The position numbers and the translations under genes were made by a program. Source: Plantago ovata (lineage: Eukaryota; Streptophyta; Magnoliopsida; Lamiales; Plantaginaceae). Taken from it: DNA of 64,000 nt. Location: positions 113,823,397-113,887,396 of the forward strand of contig CM051456.1 of NCBI GenBank assembly GCA_028274465.1. Reading direction: 5' to 3'. This document shows, in pieces, positions 34,912 through 45,800 of the stretch (position 1 is its first letter; every line of letters begins with the position of its first letter). Under the pieces are notes generated by a model. The model worked only from the letters and a program-made list of their open reading frames with translations, did not search any database and had not been told where the DNA came from.

Positions 34912-37590
34912 GGACTTTTCTACGGGCAGGCAGGCTTTCGCCTTGTCTGACAACAGACACCCAATCAAAAGTCGCCACGTCATTCACCTTCGCCAACCCT
35001 TCGTCAAAAAGTTAAAATAATTATTTTTATTTATTTTTCAATTAAATATAAATTTACTTAAATAACCTTGAATTAGAATAATAAATACAGTTATTAAAAA
35101 ATATAGTAAAATAAAAATATTTACATTTATTATTATTATTATCATCTTTTAATATTCGGGCCAGGTGGGCTGATGACGGTTCGGGCCGGGCCCTAGAACC
35201 GGGAAGGTCCGGCCCGGGCCCGAGAACATGCCGCCGGTCAGAAACGGACCGGGAAGGTCCGGCCCGGATTCATATCCCATCTTTGCATCTAATTAAAAAA
35301 ATAGTAATTTTAATGTTGGATGTGGGATTTGAACCCAAGCCACCAGAGTGGAAGTTAGCTTACTTAACCAATAGGAGAATGTTCCAATTTGGTTGAATTG
35401 ATGATGTTATAAATTTAAGTAATGTATTTTGTATAATGTAAACATTTAACATTTTAATTGTGAATTTGCATTTCATTTTATTATATTCTTAATCTTAAAC
35501 TATAATAAATTATTTCTCATTGTTTTTTTACTCTGGTTGATTGACCAACGGAATTACTCATTATTCTAACCTCAACAATGTCCATCCTTACCATATGACT
35601 CACATGATGACTAGTTTGTAAACGTGTTGTCTAGTTGATTTATAATTTATGAATTTTTCTACATTTATATTAAATAATAAATTAATTGACACTAAGAACG
35701 GATAAAACAACATATATCATGACTTGTTACGTATATGAGGCTACTAAGTTGCTTCTATAATTGTGATAGAGTTAAGACAATGTAAGTTGGTATCTATGAG
35801 TCTGAAGGTTTGACTCATTTTATAATGAATGTTTCATTGGAGAAGATTAATGCACTTATCCATTATCTCGTATCTCACTGATTGTTATCATTTGTTAGTT
35901 TGTTGAGTATAGGGATGGCAATGGGCCGGACCGGGCTTTAAGAGGCCCGGTCGGGCCCCGGAAGACTAGCACCAAGCCCAGGCGGGGCCCGTCATGGGCC
36001 GGGCCGGGCTCAGGCCGGGCCTTTTTTTTTTTTTTTTTTGTCAATTATTTAGTAATCTAAATGTTGTTTTTTTAGTTATGTAGTGTAGTATTAGTAGAAT
36101 GGTAAATCTATTTAATTTATATCTTTTTGCTTGAGATCAAATATTTTGATATCACTTTTATCATTTGATTGGGATCGAATGAATTTCTGTGAAAATAAAT
36201 TTCGAATCAGTTTCTCTTTTGGTCAATTTTATTCTTGTTTTGTAGGATTGGCTCTTAGATTAGTAACCTATATATTTATGATGAGTAGTCGGATTAAGGT
36301 TACACCTATATATACAATTAAAATTAATAGACATTTCTATTAATATTGTGAATAATATTCTAATCGGATAATAAAATTAAGAGAGATGTAGCCCATTTAA
36401 AATAACCCTAATGTAATCTATTAAATCGATTTTAAATTTAGACATATAAAATAAATATGTAAATATTTGTTGGCCATTTTTGTCATCTGTATGCACAATT
36501 TTGATTATTTTCGTTTGGGTGAATACAAGCCAAATAGGAACGGTTGTATCCCACTCAAATTCAAATCGGATAATTTCGGATTAAATTTGATTCGATTTAT
36601 TTTTTATCATAACAAATTTCGGGTTAAATTTGATTCAATTTATTTAGTTCAAATATATTTTTAATCTGATGAATTTGTGTCAATATTAATTTGGATAATT
36701 TGGAATCGGTTATCTTGTTGTCAACATTATTATTATGTTGTCAGATCAAATCCCAGGTTAAATTTAGATATTTAACCGATATATTTTTGATCCTTTATGG
36801 ACTAAATTGAATTTTGGCATATCAATTTTAACATGATACGCCCATTTATATAAAATTAAAGAAATTAAATAATTTCTATTTGTGAATAATCTTGTGTTTG
36901 GAAGCTCCATGAACACTTTTTAGCTTCATTTGTCCACTCTAATTCATGAGTTGGAACAGGTCAATTATATGGGAATGCGAATGGGAAAATAGACGAGAAT
37001 GAGCGACCTGTCACTGTTTTTTCTTATGAGAAGTCGATTGAGAGAGGTAGCAGCAGCAAGAGAGAGACGTGAATGAGTGTTCAATTAATTATAAATTTAG
37101 GTTGACTATTAATTTTCTATTATGATATTGTATAAAGTAATAGCAATTAATGAACAAAGTAATTGGTAGCCTGGTGGTTTAGTCTTGTGCTATTTAGTCA
37201 AATGTCTTAGGTTCAAATCCTAGCTTTGAATATTTTTGGTAACTATAATTAAATATTTTCAAATTCATTAATAAATAATTTAATATAATAAAAATAATTA
37301 AAAAAATCGTCCAAAAAATATTAATAAATCGAAATTATAAAAAAAATATTAAAATTTTTATTTTTTTGAGGGTAAAAATGACATTTTATAAAATATTAAT
37401 ATTTTTATTCTAATTTATTAATTAAAATATTAATAAGGCGACAAGGCGAAGGATAAGGCGAAAGGCGATCGCCAAATATTTTTTGGCGAAGTGTTGTGAA
37501 CCATTAGATCTTTAGATCAAAGATCTAATGGTCTAGATCAGTTTGTCTGATATCAGGCAGGGCGAAGCCTGCCTAACCCTAGAAGACCTC
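34912..37590. mobile_element. Mutator-like element (2.68 kb), non-autonomous
   Basis: Perfect 9-bp TSD ATGAATGTA (34903-34911 and 37591-37599). The left end CTACGGGCAGGCAGGCTTTC is inverted relative to the right end GCGAAGCCTGCCTAACCCTAG over about 45 bp with gaps. The interior lacks a transposase. It carries G+C-rich GGGCCGGGCC blocks at 35158-35275 and 35915-36030, a hAT-like terminus TAGGGATGGCAATGGGCC at about 35910, tRNA-like SINE pieces (35320-35390 minus, 37163-37235 plus) and a perfect 13-bp-arm hairpin (37502-37532). Possibly a nested mosaic. No captured host gene was recognised, so a Pack-MULE is not supported. Confidence 0.8.
37163..37235 (+). mobile_element. tRNA-like SINE head
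   Basis: GGTAGCCTGGTGGTTTAGTC resembles an A box and GGTTCAAATCC is a B box, spaced as in tRNA-derived SINEs. It lacks tRNA pairing and is not a tRNA gene. Confidence 0.55.
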
Positions 37591-37599
37591 ATGAATGTA

Positions 37600-39140
37600 A
37601 GGTTATGTATTTCTTTTCCAATGAGAAAATAATTTATTAAATTCACCTGAGTTTAAACATAAACAAAATAACAATGTAATCTAACTCTAATACTTTTTGA
37701 CATCTACACACTCCTTTTGAACTTTTTAACAATATCATAATAATCTTTTGAATTTTTTAACAATATCATTCTCTCCCTTGGTAAGTTGTAACTTAAATTC
37801 CAATCCAAATCATCTCTATAGCCATGACTCACTTGATTTACCTAACAATCACTAGGAAAAAGTGACATTTTTAATAGTTACTTTGTTCCATGTCATCAAG
37901 AAATGAGAAATTCCAGTGCTACTTCTAAGGAATCCGTCTATTATTACCATTAGATATTAATTTCATAATTTGTCGTGGAATTGGCATTGCACGTTGCAAC
38001 ATTTGATCGGTAGAAAGTGGGTCGGGCCCGGTTAGATTGGACAGCCCATTAAGTCTGCAAAAGAGCCTCACTCCATTCAGTGGAAGGATACATATATTCA
38101 CTTGATCAGATAGATCAATTTACATTGGTAGTTGAATATACTTGTGATCTTCAAGATAAACTTCTCTAGAGAAAAGGTGAAAAGAACTTCAATATATCAT
38201 TCTTTTTCAAGTTACTTTTCGGCAAAATAATAAGTGGAGCTTTGTAAATTGCTTGGATCTGATTTTTTGGAAAATAAAATTAAATATATCCACTATAATA
38301 TTATTACCCAATCATTGTATATTTGTATATGTTTCAATCCGAAGCCAATTTATTCATTACTTTCATCTCTTATACAAAAATTTCAATTATATGTGTGATT
38401 TTCTCCGGCAACATATATAGAATGACTACATCAATACTCTTATAAACTGGTGTTCGGCTTTGTTTACCACTAACATGCAAAAAAATTATAATACAATCGG
38501 ACTCACAAGTTCTTCTCTTAGCAGGGGATCGAGCAACAACATGCAGAATGCAACAAACAATCTTGGAGGACACTCGAGATATGCTTAAGGAATTTGAAGA
38601 AGTAAAATTCGCTTTTGTATATAGAGAAGCCAACGGAGTTGCAGACAGAATCGCTAACGAGGCTCGAAAAAAGAACTTTTGGAAGAAACACTTTGGTGCA
38701 AGAAAGTACAGTAGAATATTAAGCAAGCACTCACCAGCAGACAACAAAATACTGTAAAATCTAACTGTGTATACAAATATAAATTTTGAATGAAAATCAC
38801 CAAGAACAACACTAGTAGTTTCCCGACAAAATTCACAACATTATTATTTCATTCAATAGTAGTATTACAACAAACTAGTACACTAGTAGTATATTCCTAT
38901 ATATTATTCAAAAAGTTTTACTCATCCATTCAAATACTAAAAAGAGGCAGGAAGTCTTGAGACACGATTGGTCATGTTCTTCCTCTCATGACTACTTTTA
39001 TTTATTAAAGAAACAACAGTTAGAGAAGTACACAACTTTTTTTTTTAATCCAAAACTCAAAAAGCAATAAAAACTACTCATCAAAACCTTAGTGTTATTT
39101 AATCCATGGAAAGCTGTCCCACAATTTCCCACTTTTTCCC
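37600..39140. other. Unit B spacer upstream of the second RING-H2 gene, with an RNase H scrap
   Basis: 37790-38350 and 38910-39140 match unit A 23340-23990 and 24960-25240. Between them, 38490-38757 (plus) encodes KFAFVYREANGVADRIANEA, the C-terminal motif of a LINE/RVT_3-type RNase H, cut at its start. It is specific to unit B and too short to be functional. Confidence 0.6.
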
Positions 39141-39150
39141 CTTATAAAAC
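39141..39150 (+). promoter_or_regulatory. TATA box of the second RING-H2 gene
   Basis: CTTATAAAAC, 84 bp before the ATG at 39225, in the same setting as 25240. Confidence 0.65.
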
Positions 39151-39224
39151 CCCCACATTTGTTGCTTCTCATAAGAAAAATCTTCTAAACCCATATCAAA
39201 CTCAAAATACTCCTTCACAGACAA

Positions 39225-39893
39225 ATGGCTTCATCCTCTTCAATTTCCTCAATCCCAACAATCATACAAGACTTGCAAAATTTCCGTTCAAGAAAATTGT
39301 TGTTCCATGCCCCTTTATACACCTCCCCACCTCTAGCAAACGCCCCCTCATTACAACCAACAGATGGCAACGCTTTTGATGCAAACGTTGTAATGGTCCT
39401 ATCGGTTCTCCTATGCGCTTTAATTTGTTCACTTGGACTAAACTCGATCATAAGGTGCGCTTTAAGGTGCTCCAACTTTGTGTCAACAGACTCTACTGAT
39501 GCAAGCTCATCTGCCCGATTAGCCAACACAGGTATTAAGAAAAAGGCTCTCAAGACGTTCCCTACTATGAGTTACACAACTGACCTAAAACTACCGGGTT
39601 TGGACACGGAGTGCGCCATTTGCCTTTCCGATTTTGCCCTTGGCGAGCGTGTTAAGGTCTTGCCTAAGTGTAACCATGGATTCCACGTGAAGTGCATCGA
39701 TAAGTGGCTGAAATCGCACTCATCTTGCCCTACTTGCCGTCACTGCCTCATTGAAACTAGTAAAATCGCAGGATGCGGTCAATCCGCGATCCCAAGCCAA
39801 CCCGGTCCAGTACCAAACGAAGCATCCCAAGAAGTTGTCATAAGGATTGAACCACTGCAACAAGAAGGTTTGATACGAAATTATGAAACTTAA
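39225..39893 (+). CDS. ATL-type RING-H2 finger E3 ubiquitin ligase, unit B copy (222 aa)
   Basis: Tandem paralogue of the gene at 25331. Same layout: Ser/Thr-rich N-terminus, one membrane span ([18 protein letters not shown]), GLD motif LPGLDTE, RING-H2 finger CAICLSDF...CNHGFHVKC...CPTC and tail [11 protein letters not shown]. All eight zinc ligands and the tryptophan of KWLKSH are kept. Most differences from the unit A copy sit outside the RING (for example one residue less near position 17, [10 protein letters not shown] against [10 protein letters not shown], and changes around residues 90-105 and in the tail). Both copies look functional; substrates and induction conditions cannot be read from sequence. 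ATL genes are often early-response genes, but I see no specific promoter element. Confidence 0.95.
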   Translation: MASSSSISSIPTIIQDLQNFRSRKLLFHAPLYTSPPLANAPSLQPTDGNAFDANVVMVLSVLLCALICSLGLNSIIRCALRCSNFVSTDSTDASSSARLANTGIKKKALKTFPTMSYTTDLKLPGLDTECAICLSDFALGERVKVLPKCNHGFHVKCIDKWLKSHSSCPTCRHCLIETSKIAGCGQSAIPSQPGPVPNEASQEVVIRIEPLQQEGLIRNYET

Positions 39894-42885
39894 TTGGTCG
39901 TAGAGTAGTAGATGTAATATATGAGTAGAATGTGTTTAAAACTATTTTCTTATTATTGTCTTAGCTTAGCATTAGATTTTTATTGAGTCTCTGTCTAGTC
40001 CTTAACGTTGTAAAATGCCAATTGTATAAGTGTACATAAATTAATGGTATATCTTTTCAGCTTGAATGTGACTTCCACTTGCTAATTAAATCACTGAGCC
40101 TTGCCATTATAGTCACCTTTCTCAAATTTGCCAAAGATAAAGATACACATAATCTAAAAGCTTGACTGCTTGAGCCATTATTCAGTGTAAAAAGCACGCA
40201 TATCTACATTTTTTTAATTTAATTAATAGATCACAATTGTATTTACATATGAACATGTTATAAAAACGTGTATGGGATGAAAGTATCCAATACTAGTGTC
40301 TAGTGAAACTTTGAAATGGTGGAAAATATTAATCCTCAAAACAATGGCTTTATGGTGTCTCTTTTGTTAAAAACCTTAAAACTGGACAAAAAATGAAACA
40401 AGAAGATAAGAATCGATGTTCGATCGAGGGACCCTCCACGAATATGCAAGCTGAGCGGGAAGGCACCATGACAGGTCTAATTTCATTGGATGCAGATAAC
40501 ACTTAGAACAGTATATACAACTTTTAGTTGCATATATACATTGATCCACATTTTATGTATGAGTACTTATGCATGTATGACAAATAAAGGTTCCAAATGA
40601 TTGATTGATCACATGCATGAAATGAAATGGGATACAGAAAAACTGATCTCTAAACGCTTACCAACTTCCAGGGGCGGCCGACCGAATTTTGGGGCCTAAG
40701 GCGAACTTTAATGAGGTCTTTTGCTTCAAAAAAACTTCTTGTCAATCTTTTACAAAGTTTTTTAATATTCTAGTTTAGCATTTTATTTGCTTAATATTCT
40801 ATTTATTTTTTGGTATTACTATTTTAGAAGGCTTTGGTGGACTTGACCATATAGGAGAAGATATTCCAAACTCTTTCCTGATCATGTATAATTGTTGGCC
40901 GATAATTGCTTGTCCACCCGATCGTAGTTCTACAATTTAAACACATGTAAGACCTTCATTAGTTTCATAGTTGATAATAGACAATTGCATGTGAAGTAAG
41001 CCCAGACAATACAGAAGGACCAACATTGTCAAGTTTTACAAACTTCTGGATCATATTTGCCAAAGTCACCAAGCGATGAACTAAAATTGTCAAGTTTTAC
41101 AAACATCTGAACTACACTTGCCATAACCACCAAACGATGAACCGTAAATGCCAAACACTAAACTTATGTACCACATTTACAAATTACTCCATGATCTTGT
41201 GATTTGGGGGGGGGGGGGGGGGGGGGTCACACAAGAGTATCTAAAAGGTTCCACGGGAACCCTATGAAATCTGAGGTAGTCTTGTGGCTCTGTATAAGCC
41301 TTAAGTAGACGAGTTACGTAGTAGGTGATAGGTGATCCGTAGGATTACTTCCTCGTGGATTTAGAAGGTTACAGTTCGTGGCAATTACTATATTGTGCAT
41401 GTTCCTTATCTTTCTCTATTTCTATTTACTTTCGTTCTAGTTCTGTTATGGTTCCATCATACATGCCATAGCGAACTAAGTGAAAATATGGGTTGAGCGA
41501 AGGTAGTGGAAGACCAACCAATCGTATCTTGGACCTTGGTGTCATTAATGATCAATGACATAATCCAGTAGCCCATATCAGGCGGAGACACATCATGTAA
41601 ATCTAAATAAGGAACCTACGAATATAAAACTTGTTCCTAAGTACACCAATCATAGAGAGTAATATCATTACATTAAGAAAACCGATCAAACAACCATCAA
41701 AGAGAGAGTGCATTGGATAAAGGATGCTCTCATGTTAATGGGACATACATGGAGACATACTATCGCAAGATCACATGAACCGAGTTAATGAGATAAATTT
41801 ATCTAGCATACAATAATGAAATGTTCAATTCACCACCGTTACACAACTACAACCCTACCCAAAAGATTATCCAAAATCTAATTGGACTAGTCAACTGTTA
41901 AATAAGAGTATTCAAATTCTCACATAATACCGATCAATTGGGCTCATTCACATGAAATTATTACATTGAATGTCAATCGATTCGCTAATAAATTATTATT
42001 ACGTATTGAAACGAGAGTTAATTCAATATTTATACGAATTGAGAATTAAACTTAACACATGTAGATCCTTCAAAGATCAATCGACATTCAAGTAAAAGAA
42101 TCCAAAGTATATCATCACAAATTTAGGCAGAATGATGTTGAAGTATTTATATCGTCTTATATGTAAGATGAGACAACCTATAGACTATAACTGACATTAT
42201 AACGGTAAAACATTTTATTATGAACCCATAACTGACATCGTAACGGTAAATATCAGGAGACAAATAATATCACTGAATAAATGTCATACACCGTTCTTAA
42301 CTCATGCAAAGCCTTCAAAGATCAAGCAATATTGAAAGTCAAACAATCCAAACTGCATCGTATAAAATCGAAGTAGAATGATGTAAAGTGTTCATATTGT
42401 CTTGTCTGTAAGATGAAACGACGTAATCGACCTTGTAACGGAAAAAACCCTAAATTCATAAATGATATCATAATGGTAAAATGTTCGAGAGACAAATATG
42501 ATTGGATAAAGCCATGCACTGCTCTTACACCTGCAACAACTGATCCGAGCTCCTCCCTCTCACTTTCACTTTCCCGAAAGTGAAAACGGAGAAAAAGAGG
42601 GAAAACTGAAAGTCACCCGCTCAAATGAAATATCTTCTTTTAAGGCATCATTAATTTTATTTTTCTAATATTAAAATGAGAGTAGACAGTAAAAAATCAG
42701 AACAATATAAACCTGAGCCCAGAAAATAATAATAATAATAAATAATTATTATTTTTATTACTCCCAAAACCTCTTCAGCTCTTCGATCGCTCCAAATCCC
42801 TTTTGTCTCTGTGATTTTGATCGCCTTATTTGGAAAAAATATCTAGGGTTTCGATTTTTTCCCCAAATTCACTGGTTACTGGAGG
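39894..42885. other. Intergenic region upstream of UBP26 with tandem repeats
   Basis: No gene recognised. A hAT-like terminus CAGGGGCGGCCGACCG lies at 40672 without a visible partner. An imperfect roughly 70-bp tandem duplication is at about 41020-41150 (TTGTCAAGTTTTACAAAC). A G tract of about 20 bases is near 41206-41226. A roughly 245-bp tandem duplication fills 42060-42540. AATAAT repeats are near 42726. The UBP26 leader probably starts in the last 120 bp; no TATA box seen. Confidence 0.55.
42060..42540. repeat. Diverged tandem duplication with a unit of about 245 bp
   Basis: CCTTCAAAGATCAA occurs at 42067 and 42312 (245 apart), followed in both copies by CAGTAGAATGATG-like, GTAAGATGA and AACGGTAAA blocks in the same order. 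It lies 350-800 bp upstream of the UBP26 start codon. Confidence 0.75.
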
Positions 42886-45800
42886 ATGGGACACCATCGA
42901 CCAACAACGAGGAGCAAGAATAAGAGGGGTCGACCTGATGACAATGCCGATTGCACCTCTGAAATCTTCAGGTAGTATATTTTAACTCATGTTAATTTTT
43001 CCGGCGATGATATGACCTGTTTTAGTACTTGTGCTTGCTCTATTATTGATGCTGCTCTTAATTTACCTTGTGGATTGTTTTTTTTTTGGCAACAAGTTAT
43101 GAGGCTCCTTTTGGTAACTTAGAATTTTTAATTTTCCAATTACCAAATGCTGCTGCAATTAGGTTATACTGAAGAAATGTAGTTAAATTTCCAGGAGAAG
43201 AAATAGTATTTGTGTAAATGCTATGTCAAGATAGAATAAGTCAATTGAATTGAATTAAAATAAGTCAAAATGCCATCCCTAAACGCCTTGTGAAATTTTT
43301 GTTTTCAATCTGGTAGGAAAATTCTGTCAAAGGGAGAGGTGACTGAAGATGATGTGAATCAGCTCTACATGACTTATAAGCCTGTGTGTCAAGGATGCCG
43401 TGTTAACTCCAAGGAAAATCCCAATTGTTTTTGTGGATTGATACCACCTCCTACTGGAAGTCGAAAATCTGGGCTCTGGCAGAAGACTGCAGAAATTGTG
43501 AGTTCCATGGGTCCGGATCCATCTGTTGACCTCCGTGATTCTCAAACTACTCCGGCAGGGCTCACAAATCTAGGTGCAACTTGCTATGCCAACAGTATAC
43601 TCCAATGCCTGTACATGCACAAGGCGTTTAGGGATGGCATTTTCTCGGTTGAACCAGAAGTTCTGGATGAGGAGCCTGTACTGAATAACCTTGTTCGGCT
43701 TTTCGCCCAGCTGCATTCTAGTAAAATGAGTTATGTGGATTCGGCGCCGTTCATCAAGACATTGGAGCTTGATAATGGTGTCCAGCAGGATAGTCACGAG
43801 TTTCTCACATTGCTGTTGTCTTTACTAGAGAGATGCTTGCACAAGTCCAAGGTTTCCAAAGCCAGAACTATTGTGCAAGACCTTTTCCGTGGCGGGGTCT
43901 CCCATGTAACTAGGTAAGCTCCTCACAGTGTATGCTTAATGATTTCAAGGTGTTCCTTTCTTGATTTGCATGTCTTGTGCTTATGATGTCATTGGTGAAT
44001 TCATGATGTTTAAGCATTGAAGTGGTTTGTCAATAGCATGAGATATTTTGTCATATGCTCATAGTTATTATTAATTGTGGAAATAACATTTTTTGAAAAT
44101 GCTTACTCAACAATCTAGGTGCTCAAAATGTGGAAATGAATCTGAAGCTTCATCTAAAGTTGAAGATTTCTATGAACTGGAATTGAATGTTAAAGGGTTA
44201 AAGAGTCTAGATAAGAGCTTGGATGATTACTTCAGCACAGAGGAGCTTCAAGGAGACAATCAATATTATTGTGATGCATGTGCCACACGAGCTGATGCTA
44301 CACGCAGCATCAAGTTGCGGTCATTGCCTGCTATACTTAACTTTCAGCTCAAGCGTTGCATCTTTCTTCCAAATGTAACGTATACATGCCTCTTTCTTAT
44401 TTCACATATCATGAAGATGCCATTTAGTGGATGGAGATAACTATATGATACATGTGCACTTGATGCTTTTTTTTTTTTTTTTTTTATGTCTTTATGATAA
44501 ATATCTGGGAAGAGGGAGTATAGATATGAAGGGAAGTCTGGGGAGTAGAAAGCACAGAAATTACCAAAAATTAAGAAGAATGGCCACACAGAGAGAAAGA
44601 GAGAGGGCATAACAATAAATGGGAATATATTGGTGGGGAAATCTGTCTGCATATACGTGCATTGAATAATTAGTACCCATATTACCGGGATAATAAGCAA
44701 AGCAGCAAAATGGATATTCATGTATGCCAAAATCCTGCGTGATAAGAAAACTAACGCCTGGCTCTTCTTAACATTTTGTTTACTGTATTAGAAGCTGTAA
44801 GTGTTGATTGCCACTATGCCAAATAGATGAACTGTGAAACTGTTTTCTTTTTTGTTGTAAGAAGTCTTGTTCTGGAAATTAGTTTGTTGTGCTTCTTGTG
44901 ATTTACACGTCTATTTGGTATGAATTGAGCAAACTAAAAGTGCTTATTTCATTATTATGCTCAACCTACTAGAATGACTTGAGCTCAGTGGTGAGGTTAC
45001 TTTAGCAATTATCTATTTCATTGGCGCCTGTCTCCTGATTTATGTGTGATTTTGATTTTATTTGCAGGCAACCACAAAGAAAAAGATAACTTCTGCATTC
45101 AGTTTTCCAGTAGAACTTAACATGGCTCAGAGGCTTTCAGAGTGTTCTCGGTCGAATCTAATATATGATCTGTCAGCCATCTTGATACACAAGGGTTCTG
45201 CTGTCAACAGTGGCCATTATACTGCTCATATAAAGGATGGAAAAACTGGTGAGTGGTGGGAATTTGACGATGAAAGTGTGTCAAAGATGGGTCGGAAGCC
45301 ATTTGGACCCACTTCATCATCTCATAGTGCTAAAGCTGTGCGTTCTGAGCCAACTGAGATATCATCATGTCCTGAAGCGGAGGTTCATGTTAATCATAAT
45401 AACTCCAACGATAGCCATTCCCAAGTTTCGGAGACAAATGGTGCTCGTCATGTTCGGACGTTTTCATCTTGTGATGCATATATGCTAATGTATGTGCTTA
45501 GGCATTCAAGCAATGATGGTGGGAGAGCTGGTTTACCATGTGGTGAACACAAAATGGAAATAGACGGTCCTGTAGTATCAGAAGAGGATGATGATCGTAT
45601 TCCAGCTCACCTCTTAAAAGAAGTAAATATGATGAACTCCAGTTACATTGATTCATGTGAACAATACAAGTCAAAGAAGCAATTTGAGGTGGACCGCATC
45701 ATGGAGCGGAGACAGGAGGTGCGCTCGATCCTTTCTGTAGCACCAGTTAAATCACTGGAAGACCCATATTTCTGGATTTCTACTGACTGGCTTCGTCAAT

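Larger units (their letters stand above)
26030..39920. repeat. Segmental duplication unit B (GRAS fragment to second RING-H2 gene)
   Basis: Second unit, colinear with unit A (see the anchor pairs there). It starts directly after the 3' UTR of the first RING-H2 gene with a scrap of RING-H2 C-terminal coding sequence, then a decayed GRAS fragment, and ends with the second RING-H2 gene. Unit B-specific insertions: solo LTR 27040-27588, foldback 27906-29000, hAT 29092-29803, SINE 31106-31287, TRIM 31339-31680, SINE 33240-33398 and MULE 34912-37590. Confidence 0.85.

Noticed and set aside
35150..36030. GGGCCGGGCC blocks as a CpG-island promoter
   Set aside because: They are short repeated GGCCCGG words of the type seen in plant hAT debris, with no gene downstream.
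36131..36664. Two 65-70 codon frames inside the 2.7-kb MULE as a captured host gene
   Set aside because: AT-rich, Phe/Ile/Asn-heavy composition of random sequence; no motif recognised.
37163..37235. tRNA gene on the plus strand
   Set aside because: Box motifs are tRNA-like, but no cloverleaf can be formed.
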